A stretch of 64,000 bases of DNA, taken from positions 4,216,001 through 4,280,000 of the forward strand of contig CM070911.1 of NCBI GenBank assembly GCA_036417435.1, in the 5' to 3' direction. Of this stretch, positions 1 to 10,700 are shown in pieces. Below the pieces are notes generated by a model. The model saw only the letters and a list, made by a program, of their open reading frames with translations, searched no databases and was not told the origin of the DNA. This stretch comes from Inia geoffrensis. Its lineage: Eukaryota > Chordata > Mammalia > Artiodactyla > Iniidae. The position numbers were made by a program, and so were the translations under genes. Within the stretch, counting starts at the first letter, position 1. Each line of letters starts with the position of its first letter.

Positions 1-288
1 ACAACTATATACAAAATAAACAACCAGGACCTACTGTATAGCACAGATAACAGTACTCAGTATCCTGTAATAACCTATAAGGGAAAAGAATCTGTAAAAG
101 AATATATATTATATTATATTATATTTATTATATTATATTATATTATATTATATTATATTATATTATATTATATTATATTATATTATATTATATTATATAT
201 GTATGTATAACTGAATCACTTTGCTGTACACCTGAAACCAACACAACGTTGTAAATCAAGTATACGTCAATTAAAACAAAAGGTCAGA
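1..288 (+). mobile_element. L1 LINE, 3' UTR end (5' truncated by window edge)
   Basis: The segment carries the cetartiodactyl L1 3' terminal motifs in order: aacaaccaggacctactgta, a 'taataacctataa' stretch, then 'ctgaatcactttgctgtaca', and an A-rich end after 'cgtcaattaaaacaaaa'. The same order recurs at 5390-5740, 5824-6235 and 54783-55024. The AT stretch in its middle has grown into a pentanucleotide microsatellite. It is non-coding and probably inactive. Confidence 0.85.
102..200. repeat. (ATATT)n pentanucleotide microsatellite
   Basis: About 19 near-perfect tandem copies of the 5-base unit ATATT run through this interval, inside the L1 3' UTR. Related L1 copies at the same place have only a short TA stretch, so the array grew after insertion. 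Confidence 0.95.
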
Positions 289-1039
289 AGATTAGTGGAA
301 TCACTGGCCTCACTGAGGACAAATAAGATAAAACAAGTTTAAAAACAAATTAAATTAAGTTGATTAAAATCACATTGAGTCCCTGGTGGCTGTCTCCTGG
401 CCCCAGAATTCCAGGAAGGAGAAATTCCTGCTCCAGCCACAAGGTGGCACATGGGCTTTGCATGGAGTCCTCTCAGAGGTCCCAGGAACACCCCTGGCCT
501 GAGAAGCTGGCAGTTCACTGAAAATTCAAGGAGGCCCCTAGCAAATCCCAGAGTGGGTAAACTGAACAGGGAAACAGAAATCCTACCACTCTGCAAAGCA
601 GGACTGAGATTTAGAGGACAAGGTCTGAGCATTTTATATTGGGGATTTGGATGCTTTGACAGAAACAACTTCAGTGGAAAGGTAGGGATGGTGCTGGTGG
701 CCCTGCGATGGGCTCCATCTCAGGCTCATGGTGTATTTAAAGAGAGTAAAAAAAAACAAAAAACAACCAGTTCTAATTTTACTTTTAAAATAATAATAAT
801 ATTAAGTAAATCTAAGTTTTTTTTTAATTCTTTAAAACTTCATGGAAAAAGAGATTGAATGTTGATTACTTGCCATGTTTTCTCCAAGGATTACATAGTA
901 ATCAGCACACAACCAAAGTCTGATTAGTATTTGTGCTCGAGTGGAAATAGCACTTGAAATACTACCGAAAAAGAAAGAATGGCAAAGATATAATTTGAGT
1001 TGCCTCAGGAGGGCCTGGGATGTAATAAAAGCATAATCT
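289..1039. other. Unassigned non-coding sequence
   Basis: No repeat family or gene is recognised. Overlapping frames on both strands at 339-668 and 451-858 have no domain. A weak CTCF-like core (ccacaaggtggca) lies at 437-449. Short A- and T-runs lie at 748-768 and 817-826. Confidence 0.5.
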
Positions 1040-1245
1040 GAATTTTGACCTAAGGTAGATCTGGGTTCATATCCATGCTTGGCCACATACCTTGATCTTG
1101 GACAAGCAATACGATGACTCTGAGTGTTTATTGAGCTTTAGAATGAGGGCTGGAATGTGTAATAATGCTTCTATCTCAGGGTGGATGCAAGGATTAAAGA
1201 AAAGAAGGAGTAACATACATGCCAAATAGTAAGTGCTCAAGAACC
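1040..1245 (+). mobile_element. MIR SINE relic
   Basis: MIR landmarks appear in the right order: the tRNA-like 'ctgggttcatatcc', a 'cttggacaag' remnant, 'ggattaaag', and the 3' 'agtaagtgctcaa'. Divergence is high, as expected for this ancient mammalian family. Confidence 0.75.
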
Positions 1246-1880
1246 AGTAGATACCTCCTTTCCAAAATTTCAATCTGAGAAATGCATTCTATGGTGCTAA
1301 ACAACCAATTTTGACTTTGAGGCCAGAGCCATGCAAAATTGTTCTGTGACCTGCAAATAAATTTCCAGATGGTGGGAGTCGCTGGAGCATATGCTCTGAC
1401 CATCTGGCAAGTTCCCATTGTGCCACTGCCAAGTGAGTGTCCCTTTCCTGTGCCTCTGAGAAGCCCTGGGACTTGGATTCACATACATTGCAGAGTAAGT
1501 GCTCCCTGAACACAGTGGAGGTGGGGCATTCTGTGAAAAGTCATGGTGTCCCAGTAGTTTGCCAAGAGTTAACCTGAATCTATCTCACACCAAGCCTCCT
1601 TTAATCTCAAGTCGGAGTGAAATGATTTGACCTGTCAAAAGTATAAATGTTGAGAGTCTGCTATGAATAAAATATACCTTTGATAGTTTCCATCTAATAT
1701 AATGTTACATTCAAGAATTTAGAGGCTCCTGCATAATTCATCATTTTGCAAGTATAAGTGATCACTAATAATATTGCATTGTTATTTATTAACATTTATG
1801 CCCACCACAATTCTATTATGTAGCTAATATAACAGATTGTCCAATTACATATTTAATACTTTAGGTATTTATTACTAATA
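1246..1880. other. Unassigned AT-rich sequence
   Basis: No repeat is confidently recognised. Three overlapping minus-strand frames (1194-1513) have no domain and lie at the edge of the MIR. Confidence 0.5.
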
Positions 1881-1965
1881 ACTGAGCATATAGGACTTGA
1901 TGCTTGGTGAAGAATGAAGATGAATAAAGAACAAGTCCAGTGAATGTTTTACAGATGGAACGTGC
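1881..1965 (-). mobile_element. Possible L2 LINE relic
   Basis: The stretch 'ggacttgatgcttggtgaag' followed by 'gatgaataaagaacaagtcc' resembles the reverse complement of the L2 3' region. It is short and divergent. Confidence 0.35.
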
Positions 1966-2139
1966 GTTCGGTATTTCGGGAGACATGTCCAGGCAAGATC
2001 AATGCTGGATTTCGTTTTTCCAGAACAGAAGTAAAAGACAAAGCATGGCTTTTTTATGAGTCATAACGGGCTCTGAAAATACACAAGAGGCACTATTAAG
2101 GCAAAATATGGACTTTAGTCCATCGGTGCTACTTAACTG
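1966..2139. other. Unassigned non-coding sequence
   Basis: Nothing recognised on either strand. Confidence 0.4.
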
Positions 2140-2400
2140 TCATTCATTCATTCATTCAGGAAATGCTTATTTGTTATGAGTGAGGCACTAAGAATATAAT
2201 AATAACCAAAACAGATATGGTCACCAGCAAATACTGAACAAAATACTTACACAGTAGCAATGAGGGTAATGAAGAGCGTGCCCAGGGGAGCTGTGGAAGG
2301 TCTTTATAAGGAAGTGACATGTGAGCTGAAATTGGAAGGATGGCTGGAGATTATGTAATCAAAGACTTGGAGAATGCATGTTCCTGACCTGGGGTTGGAC
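2140..2400 (-). mobile_element. L2 LINE 3' end relic
   Basis: The (ATTC)n start at 2140-2158 and 'gaaatgcttatttgttatga', 'gaggcactaagaatataat' and 'agtgacatgtgagctgaaat' follow the reverse-complement L2 3' order (ATTCATTC, last-use consensus, then the 'gacatttgagctgag' region). Confidence 0.6.
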
Positions 2401-2454
2401 ACCGTGTTCTTCATGTTTATGAGATGGATTCAGACAGACTTGTCCAAACATTAT

Positions 2455-2640
2455 ATCCATCACTTACTGGCTCTGTTAGGTTTTCTAAAGCATGTAGCCT
2501 CTTCCAAATCTATAGAAGAGGGAATGTGGTCTCAGTCTTAAAGGACATTAGGAGGCGCTATAGAAAATAGAATGTATACATTTGCTAAGTATAGTGCCTG
2601 GTGCATAGTAGGTCATCAGGGTTGATTTCTTATATATTTT
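2455..2640 (+). mobile_element. Possible MIR SINE relic
   Basis: The 3' portion 'agtgcctggtgcatagtagg' is characteristic of MIR/L2 3' ends. The upstream part is weakly MIR-like. MIR versus L2 is not settled. Confidence 0.45.
2544..2561 (+). promoter_or_regulatory. Candidate CTCF-like core motif
   Basis: The 3' half (aggaggcgcta) agrees well with the CTCF core AGGGGGCGCTA, while the 5' half agrees poorly. This is a single motif match by eye with no functional support. Confidence 0.2.
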
Positions 2641-3900
2641 TTACTTCCTAATTTCTACGTATCCTCCCCGAAGCCCCTACTCCACGCCATCCTCCTTTAC
2701 CCTAGCTTCTCCCATATATGACCCTGTGCACATTTTCCAGTGTAGAAGATACGGATTTTTCTCCTATCTCCATTTTTCTTGGGTTTCAGATTAATCTAAA
2801 AAAGACGTGGTAACAAACAATACTTCCTGGCGTAAAGGAGAGAATTCACTAATGTAAATGACAATATCTTTTGGAAGTTCAACTCGCCCGATATGAATAA
2901 ACCCTCCACGTGATTTGTGAGGAGGTCTGACTGCAGTATTTCATTTTAGAGCAGGGGAGATTCGTGCTCTAAATCCAGAGGGAATTTTCCCAACAGTTTC
3001 CTTCCTCAGGCCATTCATCACCTAAATGGCCCTCACAGGGCTTCCAAGGGGCCGGAAGTCACATCTAACCATGCCAGCCTCCGATTAGGAGTGTTGGGTG
3101 CTGAGTGTCAGCGGCCTCCATCTGCCTTTTTGGTCCAGCACTGGGTCATCTGAATGCCGGCTGGAGCAAAGTCATTCTCAGTGATAGAATCTCAGTGATT
3201 TAAGATGATCAGATCCACACACACTGTTATCTCAGTGGTAGACAGGGGCACCACCTTCCCCCAGGCCCACTCCCAGGCTCTGAGAGTAATGGTTGGAGGT
3301 CCCTCTCCCTTGGACACTTCCCCCACCTCCTCCTCGATGGCCCCCAGCCGGCTCTGCCATGTCAGGTGAGCACCATTAAGCTTGCTGCTCAAGGACCCTC
3401 CATCACCCAAGCCGAGGAGAGAGAGGCTTGGCAGATGCTTTGGCAACAAGCCAGGTCCCTACACACTTGAAGCCCCTGAAAGAACCAAGGCTCTGAAAAG
3501 GCAAAACACACAATAGGCTGAGCCTGGGTTCTTCTGCAGTTGGTTTGTTGGAGAAGGACATCTGCTGGTGGAAGTCAAATCCTGTGTTAGAGAGTTCCCT
3601 TCTCCGAATCTTGAACACACCAAACCAAAGCTTGCTGCACAGTAGGATAACCTTTCTCTGGCCTGAAAGGAGAAACTGAGGGGGCTTTGGGTGACCCGGT
3701 ATTCAGGTTGGTCTCTGCGCCATTCCACTGCATTGGACAGTGATTTTGATGAAAGGCGTCTCCAAGTGTCCTCGGGGACACTCATCTTGGTGCTGCATCC
3801 CCAGTGCTTCGAGGTTACATGTCGATTCATGACTTTTTAAATTCTCTTTGCTGTGCTTTTCCAGGACCTAATACAGTGTCTTTAAACTGTTTTAGTGATT
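2641..3900. other. Unassigned sequence, moderately GC-rich from 3040 to 3800
   Basis: Several overlapping minus-strand frames (85, 71, 123 and 64 codons, 3192-3830) fall here. They lie in different frames, share no continuous coding pattern, and show no recognised domain. I treat them as chance frames in GC-richer DNA. No repeat is recognised. Confidence 0.5.
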
Positions 3901-4195
3901 TTTTTTAAATTGAAGTATAGTTGATTTACAATATCCTGTTAGTTTCAGGTGTACAGCAAAGTGATTCAGCATTAAAAAATATTAAGTATAGTTCCCTGTG
4001 TTATGCAGTAGATTCTTGTTGTTTATGTTATATACAGTAGTGCATATCTTTTAATCCCAAAATACTAATTTATCCCTCCCCCCTTTCCTCTTTGGTAACC
4101 ATAAGTTTGTTTCTATATCTGTGAGTCTCTTTCTGTTTTAGAAATAAGTTCATCTGTACCTCTTCTTTTTAGATTCCACAGTGTATTTAAACTTT
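3901..4195 (-). mobile_element. L1 LINE, 3' end fragment
   Basis: After an initial T-run (the A tail on the other strand) come 'tgaagtatagttgatttaca', 'gttagtttcaggtgtacagc' and, further on, 'cctctttggtaaccataag', all reverse-complement L1 3' UTR motifs. The copy stops near 'agattccaca', so it is strongly 5' truncated. Confidence 0.85.
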
Positions 4196-4711
4196 AAATA
4201 ACATGGTTGATACCGCCATCACTTTTCCCTTGTTCAGACTTTGAAGTTATCTCACTGCTGTGTGTGGTCCTTCTCAGATCGGCTCCAACTTATAACGGGG
4301 CATAATCGGTGTTGCATCCCTGGGCACATGAACACTGAGCAGGTACCAGGACAACCATTCTTGTCCTGTGCTTTCATTCACTATCTTTCATTTAGGGAAG
4401 TGATGAAAACACGTATCATCCCATAAACCCCGTCTGAGGTGGAAACCTGAGAGGCTGCATACAATTTGGCAAACTCGACTGTTTGAGGAGGAGCAGGGCA
4501 GTGGTTTTCTGACACCTGCCTACGTGCGGCCTCCGACCACTGGGCCTCTCCCATTTCCCACTCAAGCACCCTCTTCCCGTTCACTTCAGCTCTTTCCTCT
4601 CAATCCTCACTCACCCACAGTTTCTGTTGAGCCCAGCCGAGCACTTTTGTTATCAGCTCAAACGTGATTTCACTCAGTGATTCCCTCATTCCGTTAGTCA
4701 CTCTAATCTCC
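4196..4711. other. Unassigned non-coding sequence
   Basis: No repeat or gene recognised. Short frames at 4241-4426 (+) and 4381-4584 (-) have no known domain. Confidence 0.45.
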
Positions 4712-4720
4712 AGTGCCTTT

Positions 4721-4935
4721 TGTTTGTTTGTTTGTTTTTTGCGGTACGCGGGCCTCTCACTGCTGCGGCCTCTCCCGTTGCGGAGCACAGGCTCCGGACG
4801 CGCAGGCTCAGCGGCCATGGCTCACAGGCCCAGCCGCTCCGTGACATGTGGGATCTTCCCGGACCGGGGCACGAACCCGTGTCCTCTGCATCGGCAGGCG
4901 GACTCTCAACCACTACGCCACCAGGGAAGCCCCCG
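4721..4935 (-). mobile_element. CHR-type tRNA-derived SINE
   Basis: The reverse-complement SINE starts with a T-rich tail and 'gcggtacgcgggcctctcac', passes through 'gagcacaggctccggacgcg' and ends in the tRNA-like 'ccaccagggaagcc'. The 9-base duplication agtgccttt flanks it at 4712-4720 and 4936-4944. Its high CpG content makes long false frames on both strands. Confidence 0.93.
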
Positions 4936-4944
4936 AGTGCCTTT

Positions 4945-5242
4945 AATTCATTTATGAAACTGAATTGTATAATAGCATTTTCTTCTCTTATTATCCTCAG
5001 AAATTTACGGATGTCCATCCTCTCCTTCAGCCCTTACTGGGTCTTCCGCCCCCATCTGCTTTTCTCATCATTTGCCAAAACTGTTGCAAATATTCTCACA
5101 GACTTTTCCACTGTTTGGGATTTCTGAAAATTCACAAGTTAATGGCCTGACTTGAGAATGGGAAGCAGGACAAGGTTGTTCCAGGGGAAGAAGAGGTCTG
5201 TAAAATGCTGACACCTGGCTGTGACCGTGAACGGCATAGGGC
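4945..5242. other. Unassigned non-coding sequence
   Basis: Nothing recognised. The apparent frames here extend out of the neighbouring SINE. Confidence 0.4.
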
Positions 5243-5392
5243 TGTGCTGTCTAATACAGTAGGCGCTGACCATCATGTGGTTTTCCAAAGTAAATAAATT
5301 AAAATTGAATACCATTTAGAATTCAGTTTCCTAGTCACACTGTAGCTAACTATTATAATTTTGGATGGTGCAGATCAAAGCATTTCCATCTA
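5243..5392 (+). mobile_element. hAT-like DNA transposon, left part (split by L1)
   Basis: The left terminal sequence 'gtgctgtctaatacagtagg' is followed by an AT-rich body with 'cagtttcctagtcacactgt' and then 'gcagatcaaagcatttccat'. This matches the order of a common non-autonomous mammalian hAT MER element with a 'gtgctgtccaata' end. The element breaks off at 5392 and its right end resumes at 6254. The exact family name is not certain. Confidence 0.6.
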
Positions 5393-5623
5393 CAAATGAA
5401 CTTGTTTTCAAAACAGAAAGAGACTCATCAACATAGAAAACAAACTTATGGTTACCAAAGGGGATAGCAGAGTGGGGGGAGGATAAATTAGGAGTTTTGG
5501 ATTAACATATGTACACTACTATATATAAATAAAATAGATAAACAACAAGGACCTACTGTATAGCAGAGGGAGCTATACTTAATATCTTGTAATAACCTCT
5601 AATGGAAAAGAATCTGAAAAAGA

Positions 5624-5663
<40 letters not shown>

Positions 5664-5740
5664 ACATATATGTGTGTGTGTGTATAACTGAATCAGTTTG
5701 CTGCAAATTAATGGTACTTAAACTAAAAAAATTAAATAAA
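5390..5740 (+). mobile_element. L1 LINE, 3' end copy A, inserted in the hAT element
   Basis: The segment opens with 'acaaatgaacttgttttcaa' and runs through 'aacaacaaggacctactgta', 'cttgtaataacctctaatgg' and a (TA)n/(TG)n expansion to 'ctgaatcagtttgctg', with an A-rich end near 5725-5740. It is 5' truncated and non-coding. Confidence 0.85.
5625..5683. repeat. (TA)n-(TG)n compound microsatellite inside L1
   Basis: A run of TA at 5625-5659, then 'tgtatacata', then a TG run at 5669-5683. It lies at the place in the L1 3' UTR where the copy at 1-288 carries its ATATT array. Confidence 0.95.
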
Positions 5741-5744
5741 TGTA

Positions 5745-5823
5745 TGACAGTTTATCCATTCTTTATCCATTCCTCTGTCGATGTACATTTAGGTAGCTTC
5801 CATGTCTTGGTTACTGTAAATAG
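5745..5823 (-). mobile_element. Inverted L1 ORF2 segment (twin-priming type)
   Basis: The bases 'tttatccattcctctgtcga' and 'aggtagcttccatgtcttgg' are the reverse complement of the L1 ORF2 C-terminal region. They directly abut forward-strand L1 3' sequence from about 5824. This is the arrangement expected of an L1 insertion with an inverted 5' part. Confidence 0.75.
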
Positions 5824-6235
5824 TAGAAACAGAGAAAGGCAGATATCATATGATATCACTTATATGTGGAATCTAATACAAAATAATACAAATGAACTTT
5901 TTTACAAAATTGAAACAGACTTACAGATTTCAAAAACAAGCTATGGTTATCAAAGGTGAAATGTGGGGAGGGATAAATTAGGAGGTTGGGATTAACATAT
6001 GCACACTACTATACATAAAATAGATAACTAACAAGGATCTACTATGTAGTACAGGGAATTCTACTCAATATTCTGTAATAATCTATATGGAAAAGAATCT
6101 GAAAAAGAACTGATACAGGTATATGTATAACTGAATCACTTTGCTGTACACCTGAAATTAACACAACATTGTAAATCAACTATAATCCAAAAAAAGTTAA
6201 TAAAATAAAATAAAATATAAATTAAAAACTAAAGT
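5824..6235 (+). mobile_element. L1 LINE, 3' end copy B
   Basis: From 'gatatcatatgatatcactt' through 'tagataactaacaaggatct' to 'ctgaatcactttgctgtaca' and an AATAA-rich tail at 6198-6225. Together with the inverted piece just upstream it appears to be one insertion. Confidence 0.85.
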
Positions 6236-6253
6236 ACATTAAAATAACTTTTC

Positions 6254-6284
6254 TATCGCCACAGAAAGTCCTGTTGGACAGCCC
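6254..6284 (+). mobile_element. hAT-like DNA transposon, right end
   Basis: The right end 'cacagaaagtcctgttggac' plus 'agccc' completes the element that stops at 5392. Its last bases are an inverted match to the left end (gctgtctaa against ttggacagc). Confidence 0.55.
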
Positions 6285-7016
6285 TTGTCTGAAGAAACTG
6301 CTCAGGCAATACCACCTCAGGGAGGTAAGGACTCAGCGGCTGGGCAGGAAGTTTGGACGGCAGCACAAATGCTCAGATCGCATCCCCAGGTTACAGCAGG
6401 CCCAAAGATGCTGAAGGGATGAGGGCAGGAGGATGGAGGCAGAGTCCTGAGCCAGTGCGGGAGCTGGAAAGGCAGCTCCGCAGCATATAGTTTTGGTCCC
6501 CAAACCACAGCCTCCTTGTGTGTACATGTGTATGTGTAAGGCAGAGGCACACATGTTGGCAAGGTGTTTCAGAATTCTGTCTGGCATATAGTGGGTGCTC
6601 AAAAAATGGGTATTAAACAGAGAAGTGGATCAAGTAAATGTTTTTATTTGCACAGAAATCCTGAGACCCTGGGGAATTTTAAAGTGTAAAAATCCATCCT
6701 TCCTGACTTTAAGATCCAGGAAGCATAAATGCCTACATGTTGCTTAGTCAGGATTTAAAATGCTCAGCTGGGCCCACCTTACCTTCAGGAATTGCCTTAG
6801 GTACTGGGTGTTCCTCCTTTGCCATTCTCACCCTTGACTTGTTTTAACTATTTGGTTGGTTTATTCCTTCATTCTTGTATCCACTCCATAAGTAAGTAAG
6901 TACTGCCTATTTATTTATATAAGATAAAACGCAAGGCATAGGCTTTCTACTTCTTCTGGGCTCACTGGGTTTCTGTTTTCTGCTCCAAGTCTCTCTCAGA
7001 ATGTTGCCCACCCCCG
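6285..7016. other. Unassigned sequence with short L2/MIR-like traces
   Basis: A piece at 6575-6620 (ctggcatatagtgggtgctc) looks like a MIR or L2 3' end. Two overlapping minus-strand frames (6317-6602) have no domain. Nothing else is recognised. Confidence 0.4.
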
Positions 7017-7697
7017 TTATGGCATCGGGGTCTGCTCCCCAGCTCCTACTTTGGTGTCATACAGGGGTGCCCTAAAAAGCAGAGTCTGGGGAGAGGAGAG
7101 TCTGGGGAAGAGGTAGCATGGTCTTAGGGGAGAAGTGAAAAACAAGGGTGTGCTGTTACCTGGAAGCCACTGCATGTAAACTGGGGCTTGTTGCCGTGGA
7201 CACTGAAGCAGTAGGTCGTGCATCTCAGGACCACCCATCTGCACAGAAGGAAGGGAGCATTTACCTGGCTGGTGCCCCTTACTTTGGAGCTGTACGTCCC
7301 TGGGTGCCATGCAGGGATCCCTTGGAAGCCACGCTGTACCAGAAGGACAGAAGCCACGGGCAGGAGGTGAGAGGCACCATATGTCGGGAAGGCAGGGACT
7401 GTTGGGACATCCACAGGAGCCGGGTGATGGACCTGGAGCAGCCACTGCTGGGGATTCCTCACTCACAACAGAGGCCTCAGCACGACAGCGCCCTGTGAGG
7501 GTTGCTCCAGCGGTGAGGACAGGACCACTCATGGACCTGAGCAGCTGGTAACTGAAACTGGCCTCCCTCCTTCTCCTCCACTCTGGACTCAATATCAGTG
7601 GGCTGTGTCCTCCCCTGAGGTGCTCAGATGAGCGTTCCACATTTTGCTTTGTGGCTTCAGAAAGTTTTCTGTCATGGAATTCATGATATGAGGCCAT
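7017..7697 (-). other. 226-codon open frame of unknown meaning
   Basis: This is the longest ATG frame in the window outside the L1, running on the minus strand. It is rich in proline, serine and arginine, with no signal peptide, membrane segment, coiled coil or catalytic motif I recognise. Shorter plus-strand frames overlap it, as expected from locally GC-rich DNA. I see no splice-site pattern, Kozak context or neighbouring exon to support a gene. It could be part of an old LTR or other repeat I cannot name. I do not call it a gene. Confidence 0.2.
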
Positions 7698-8779
7698 ATA
7701 TAAACCAAGACAGCTGTCATAGTGGTAACTGACTGACCCCCAGGTCAGAGTTGAAGTTAGCTTTGACAGGGACTAAACACACCATGAGAAGGAAAGAGAG
7801 GTTACCTGGGTGTTCCTGCCCCTTCTAACCCTGACCTGCCTATAATCCCAAAAGTCAAAGGGCAAATCATGCTCCCCATTTGTCCCTTTCCTCCATTTGC
7901 ATTTTTTCAAAATTTGCATTTTGATGGTTTCTTGCTGAAGGATAGTTTGATTTACAGTGTGTGTAAGCAACATAAGAAAAGTACAATCTGTGCCTTTTAA
8001 AATAACTTTTTCCCCCGTACTGAGTTACATGAGAATTTAAAGAAAGTTCATCCCAAAATATAGTGAACTTCAGCATCATTGAAGAAATGGTTAGATCAGT
8101 GTCCTTTAGGTGTGACCACACAGTTTTATCATCACACCAAGGCTTGTGACTACATGGTGGTTCCATCGCAGCAGCCTGGGATGTCCTGTGTCACTCTGGG
8201 TCACCAGACAGAACACCTCAAACCACTCAGAGCTGGCTGCATCTTTTCATCTGTGTTCAGTGCAGATGGTCCCCCATCCTGAGGATGCGTACTGGCATGC
8301 AGGGGTAAACTGAGAGTGTAGGAAATCACAGTACCCAGAGTGAGACTTGCCAATGGAGAATGAGGGCTCTTGGCCTCTGGGTATATAAACAAAGTTCACA
8401 CACACACAATCAGAAATTTTGCAGATGGCTCACCGTATCGTTGACAAGACTTTATTCCCCCAATAAGGTCACCAAATTTCTTAGAAATATGTATTACTTT
8501 AAGTTTTGTGAAATGTTAGCACTGAGGAGGGAATTGGAGCTTCCAGCTCCCTCATTTCCTAGTCAGGGAAGCTGAGAGTCCTCACAACAAATCCTCCAAG
8601 ATTTCATTACAGTTCTTCAATGGATCCTCCAACATCAGAGTTAGATTTCCTGTCTGATGAATGGGGAACACAGATTATGAAAAGTACCCAAAGGGTTGAG
8701 TATATCCTTCTTATTCAGGTTTTCTAAAAATAGTACTATTAATTGCTTTTTATGTCACAACATATTAAAGTATTATAAA
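7698..8779. other. Unassigned non-coding sequence
   Basis: No repeat family is recognised. Several 60-100 codon frames on both strands have no domain. A short CA run lies at 8398-8408. Confidence 0.45.
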
Positions 8780-8891
8780 TTCATTATAAAAATTTTGGAA
8801 GATATAGAAAATTATAAAGAAAATATAAATGATCTATAATCTCACCACCAAGTAAGTATACATTTTTTTTCCTTTCATTTAAATGTGTGTG
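8780..8891. repeat. Older AT-rich dispersed repeat, left part (interrupted by L1)
   Basis: The stretch 'ataatctcaccaccaagtaa' within AT-rich DNA looks like a common old mammalian repeat. Its continuation seems to be 10986-11090, on the other side of the L1. A similar 'ataatcttaccat' stretch occurs at 50240-50340. The family is not assigned. Confidence 0.35.
8881..8891 (+). repeat. Target-site duplication, left copy
   Basis: The 11 bases aaatgtgtgtg here are repeated exactly at 10975-10985, just after the L1 A-rich tail. The top strand across the cut reads ttt/aaatg, close to the usual L1 endonuclease preference. Confidence 0.9.
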
Positions 8892-10592
8892 ATAGAGAAT
8901 CCTAAAGATGCTACCAGAAAATTACTAGAGATAATCAATGAATTTGGTAAAGTAGCAGGATACAAAATTAATGCACAGAAATCTCTGGCATTCCTATATA
9001 CTAGTGATGAAAAATCTGAAAGTGAAATCAAGAAAACACTGCCATTTACCATTGCAACAAAAAGAATAAAATACCTAGGCATAAACCTACCTAGGGAGAC
9101 AAAAGACCTATATGCAGAAAATTATAAGACACTGATGAAAGAAATTAAAGACGATACAAATAGATGGAGGGATATACCATGTTCTTGGATTGGAAGAATC
9201 AACATTGTGAAAATGACTCTACTACCCAAAGCAATCTATAGATTCAATGCAATCCCTATCAAACTGCCACTGGCATTTTTCACAGAACTAGAACAAAAAA
9301 TTTCACAATTTGTATGGAAACACAAAAGACCCCGAATAGCTAAAGCAATCTTGAGAACGAAAAACGGAGCTGGAGGAATCAGGCTCCCTGACTTCAGACT
9401 ATACTACAAAGCTACAGTAATCAAGACAGTATGGTACTGGCACAAAAACAGAACGACAGATCAATGGAACAGAATAGAAAGCCCAGAGATAAACCCACAC
9501 ACATATGCACACCTTATCTTTGATAATGGTGGCAGGAATATACAGTGGAGAAAGGACAGCCTCTTCAATAAGTGGTGCTGGGAAAACTGGACAGCTACAT
9601 GTAAAAGTATGAGCTTAGATCACTCCCTAACACCATACACAAAAATAAGCTCAAAATGGATTAAATAACTAAATGTAAGGCCAGAAACTATCAAACTTTT
9701 AGAGGAAAACATAGGCAGAACACTCTATGACATAAATCACAGCAAGATCCTTTTTGACCCACCTCCTAGAGCAATGGAAATAAAAACGAAAATAAACAAA
9801 TGGGACCTAATGAAACTTCAAAGCTTTTGCACAGCAAAGGAAACCATAAACAAGACCAAAAGACAACCCTCAGAATGGGAGAAAATATTTGCAAATGAAG
9901 CAACTGACAAAGGATTAATCTCCAAAATTTGCAAGCAGCTTATGCAGCTCAATAACAAAAAAACAAACAACCCAATCCAAAAATGAGCAGAAGACCTAAA
10001 TAGACATTTCTCCAAAGAAGATATGCAGACTGCCAACAAACACATGAAAGAATGCTCAACATCATTAATCATTAGAGAAATGCAAATCAAAACTACAATG
10101 AGATATCATCTCATACCAGTTAGAATGGCCATCATCAAAAAATCTAGAAACAATAAATGCTGGAGAGGGTGTGGACAAAAGGGAACCCTCTTGCACTGCT
10201 GGTGGGAATGTGAATTGGTTCAGCCACTATGGAGAACAGTTTGGAGGCTCCTTAAAAATCTAAAAATAGAACTACCATATGACCCAGCAATCCCACTACT
10301 GGGCATATACCCTGAGAAAACCAAAATTGAAAAAGAGGCATGTACCAAAATGTTCATCGCAGCTCTATTTACAATAGCCCGGAGATGGAAACAACCTAAG
10401 TGCCCATCGTCAGATGAATGGATAAAGAAGATGTGGCACATATACACAATGGAATATTACTTAGCGTTAAAAAGAAACGAAATTGAGCTATTTGTAATGA
10501 GGTGGATAGACCTCGAGTCTGTCATACAGAGTGAAGTAAGCCAGAAAGACAAAGACAAATACCGTATGCTAACACATATATATGGAATTTAA
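8892..10592 (+). pseudogene. L1 ORF2 C-terminal fragment (dead copy)
   Basis: One reading frame runs for 567 codons from the truncation point to a stop at the ORF2 end. It is broken only by in-frame stops at 9666-9668 (taa) and 9984-9986 (tga). No frameshift is needed, since the three open pieces 8883-9668, 9774-9986 and 10023-10592 share a frame. The start covers the region after the reverse transcriptase catalytic core (residues like [16 protein letters not shown]). The C-terminal part keeps the cysteine-histidine cluster CWRGC...LLHCWWEC, a C-X3-C-X7-H-X4-C pattern near 10159-10212, followed by the conserved QPLWRTVW. The endonuclease and the catalytic FADD-type motif are missing. It is an inactive retrotransposon remnant, not a host gene. 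Confidence 0.93.
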
Positions 10593-10700
10593 GAAAAAAA
10601 AAAAAAATGTTATGAAGAACCTAGGGGTAAGACAGGAATAAAGACACAGACCTACTGGAGAACGGACTTGAGGATATGGGGAGGGGGAGGGGAGAGCTAT

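Noticed and set aside
4735..4935. CpG-rich block as a possible CpG island promoter
   Set aside because: The CpGs belong to the CHR SINE body. All SINE copies here show the same.
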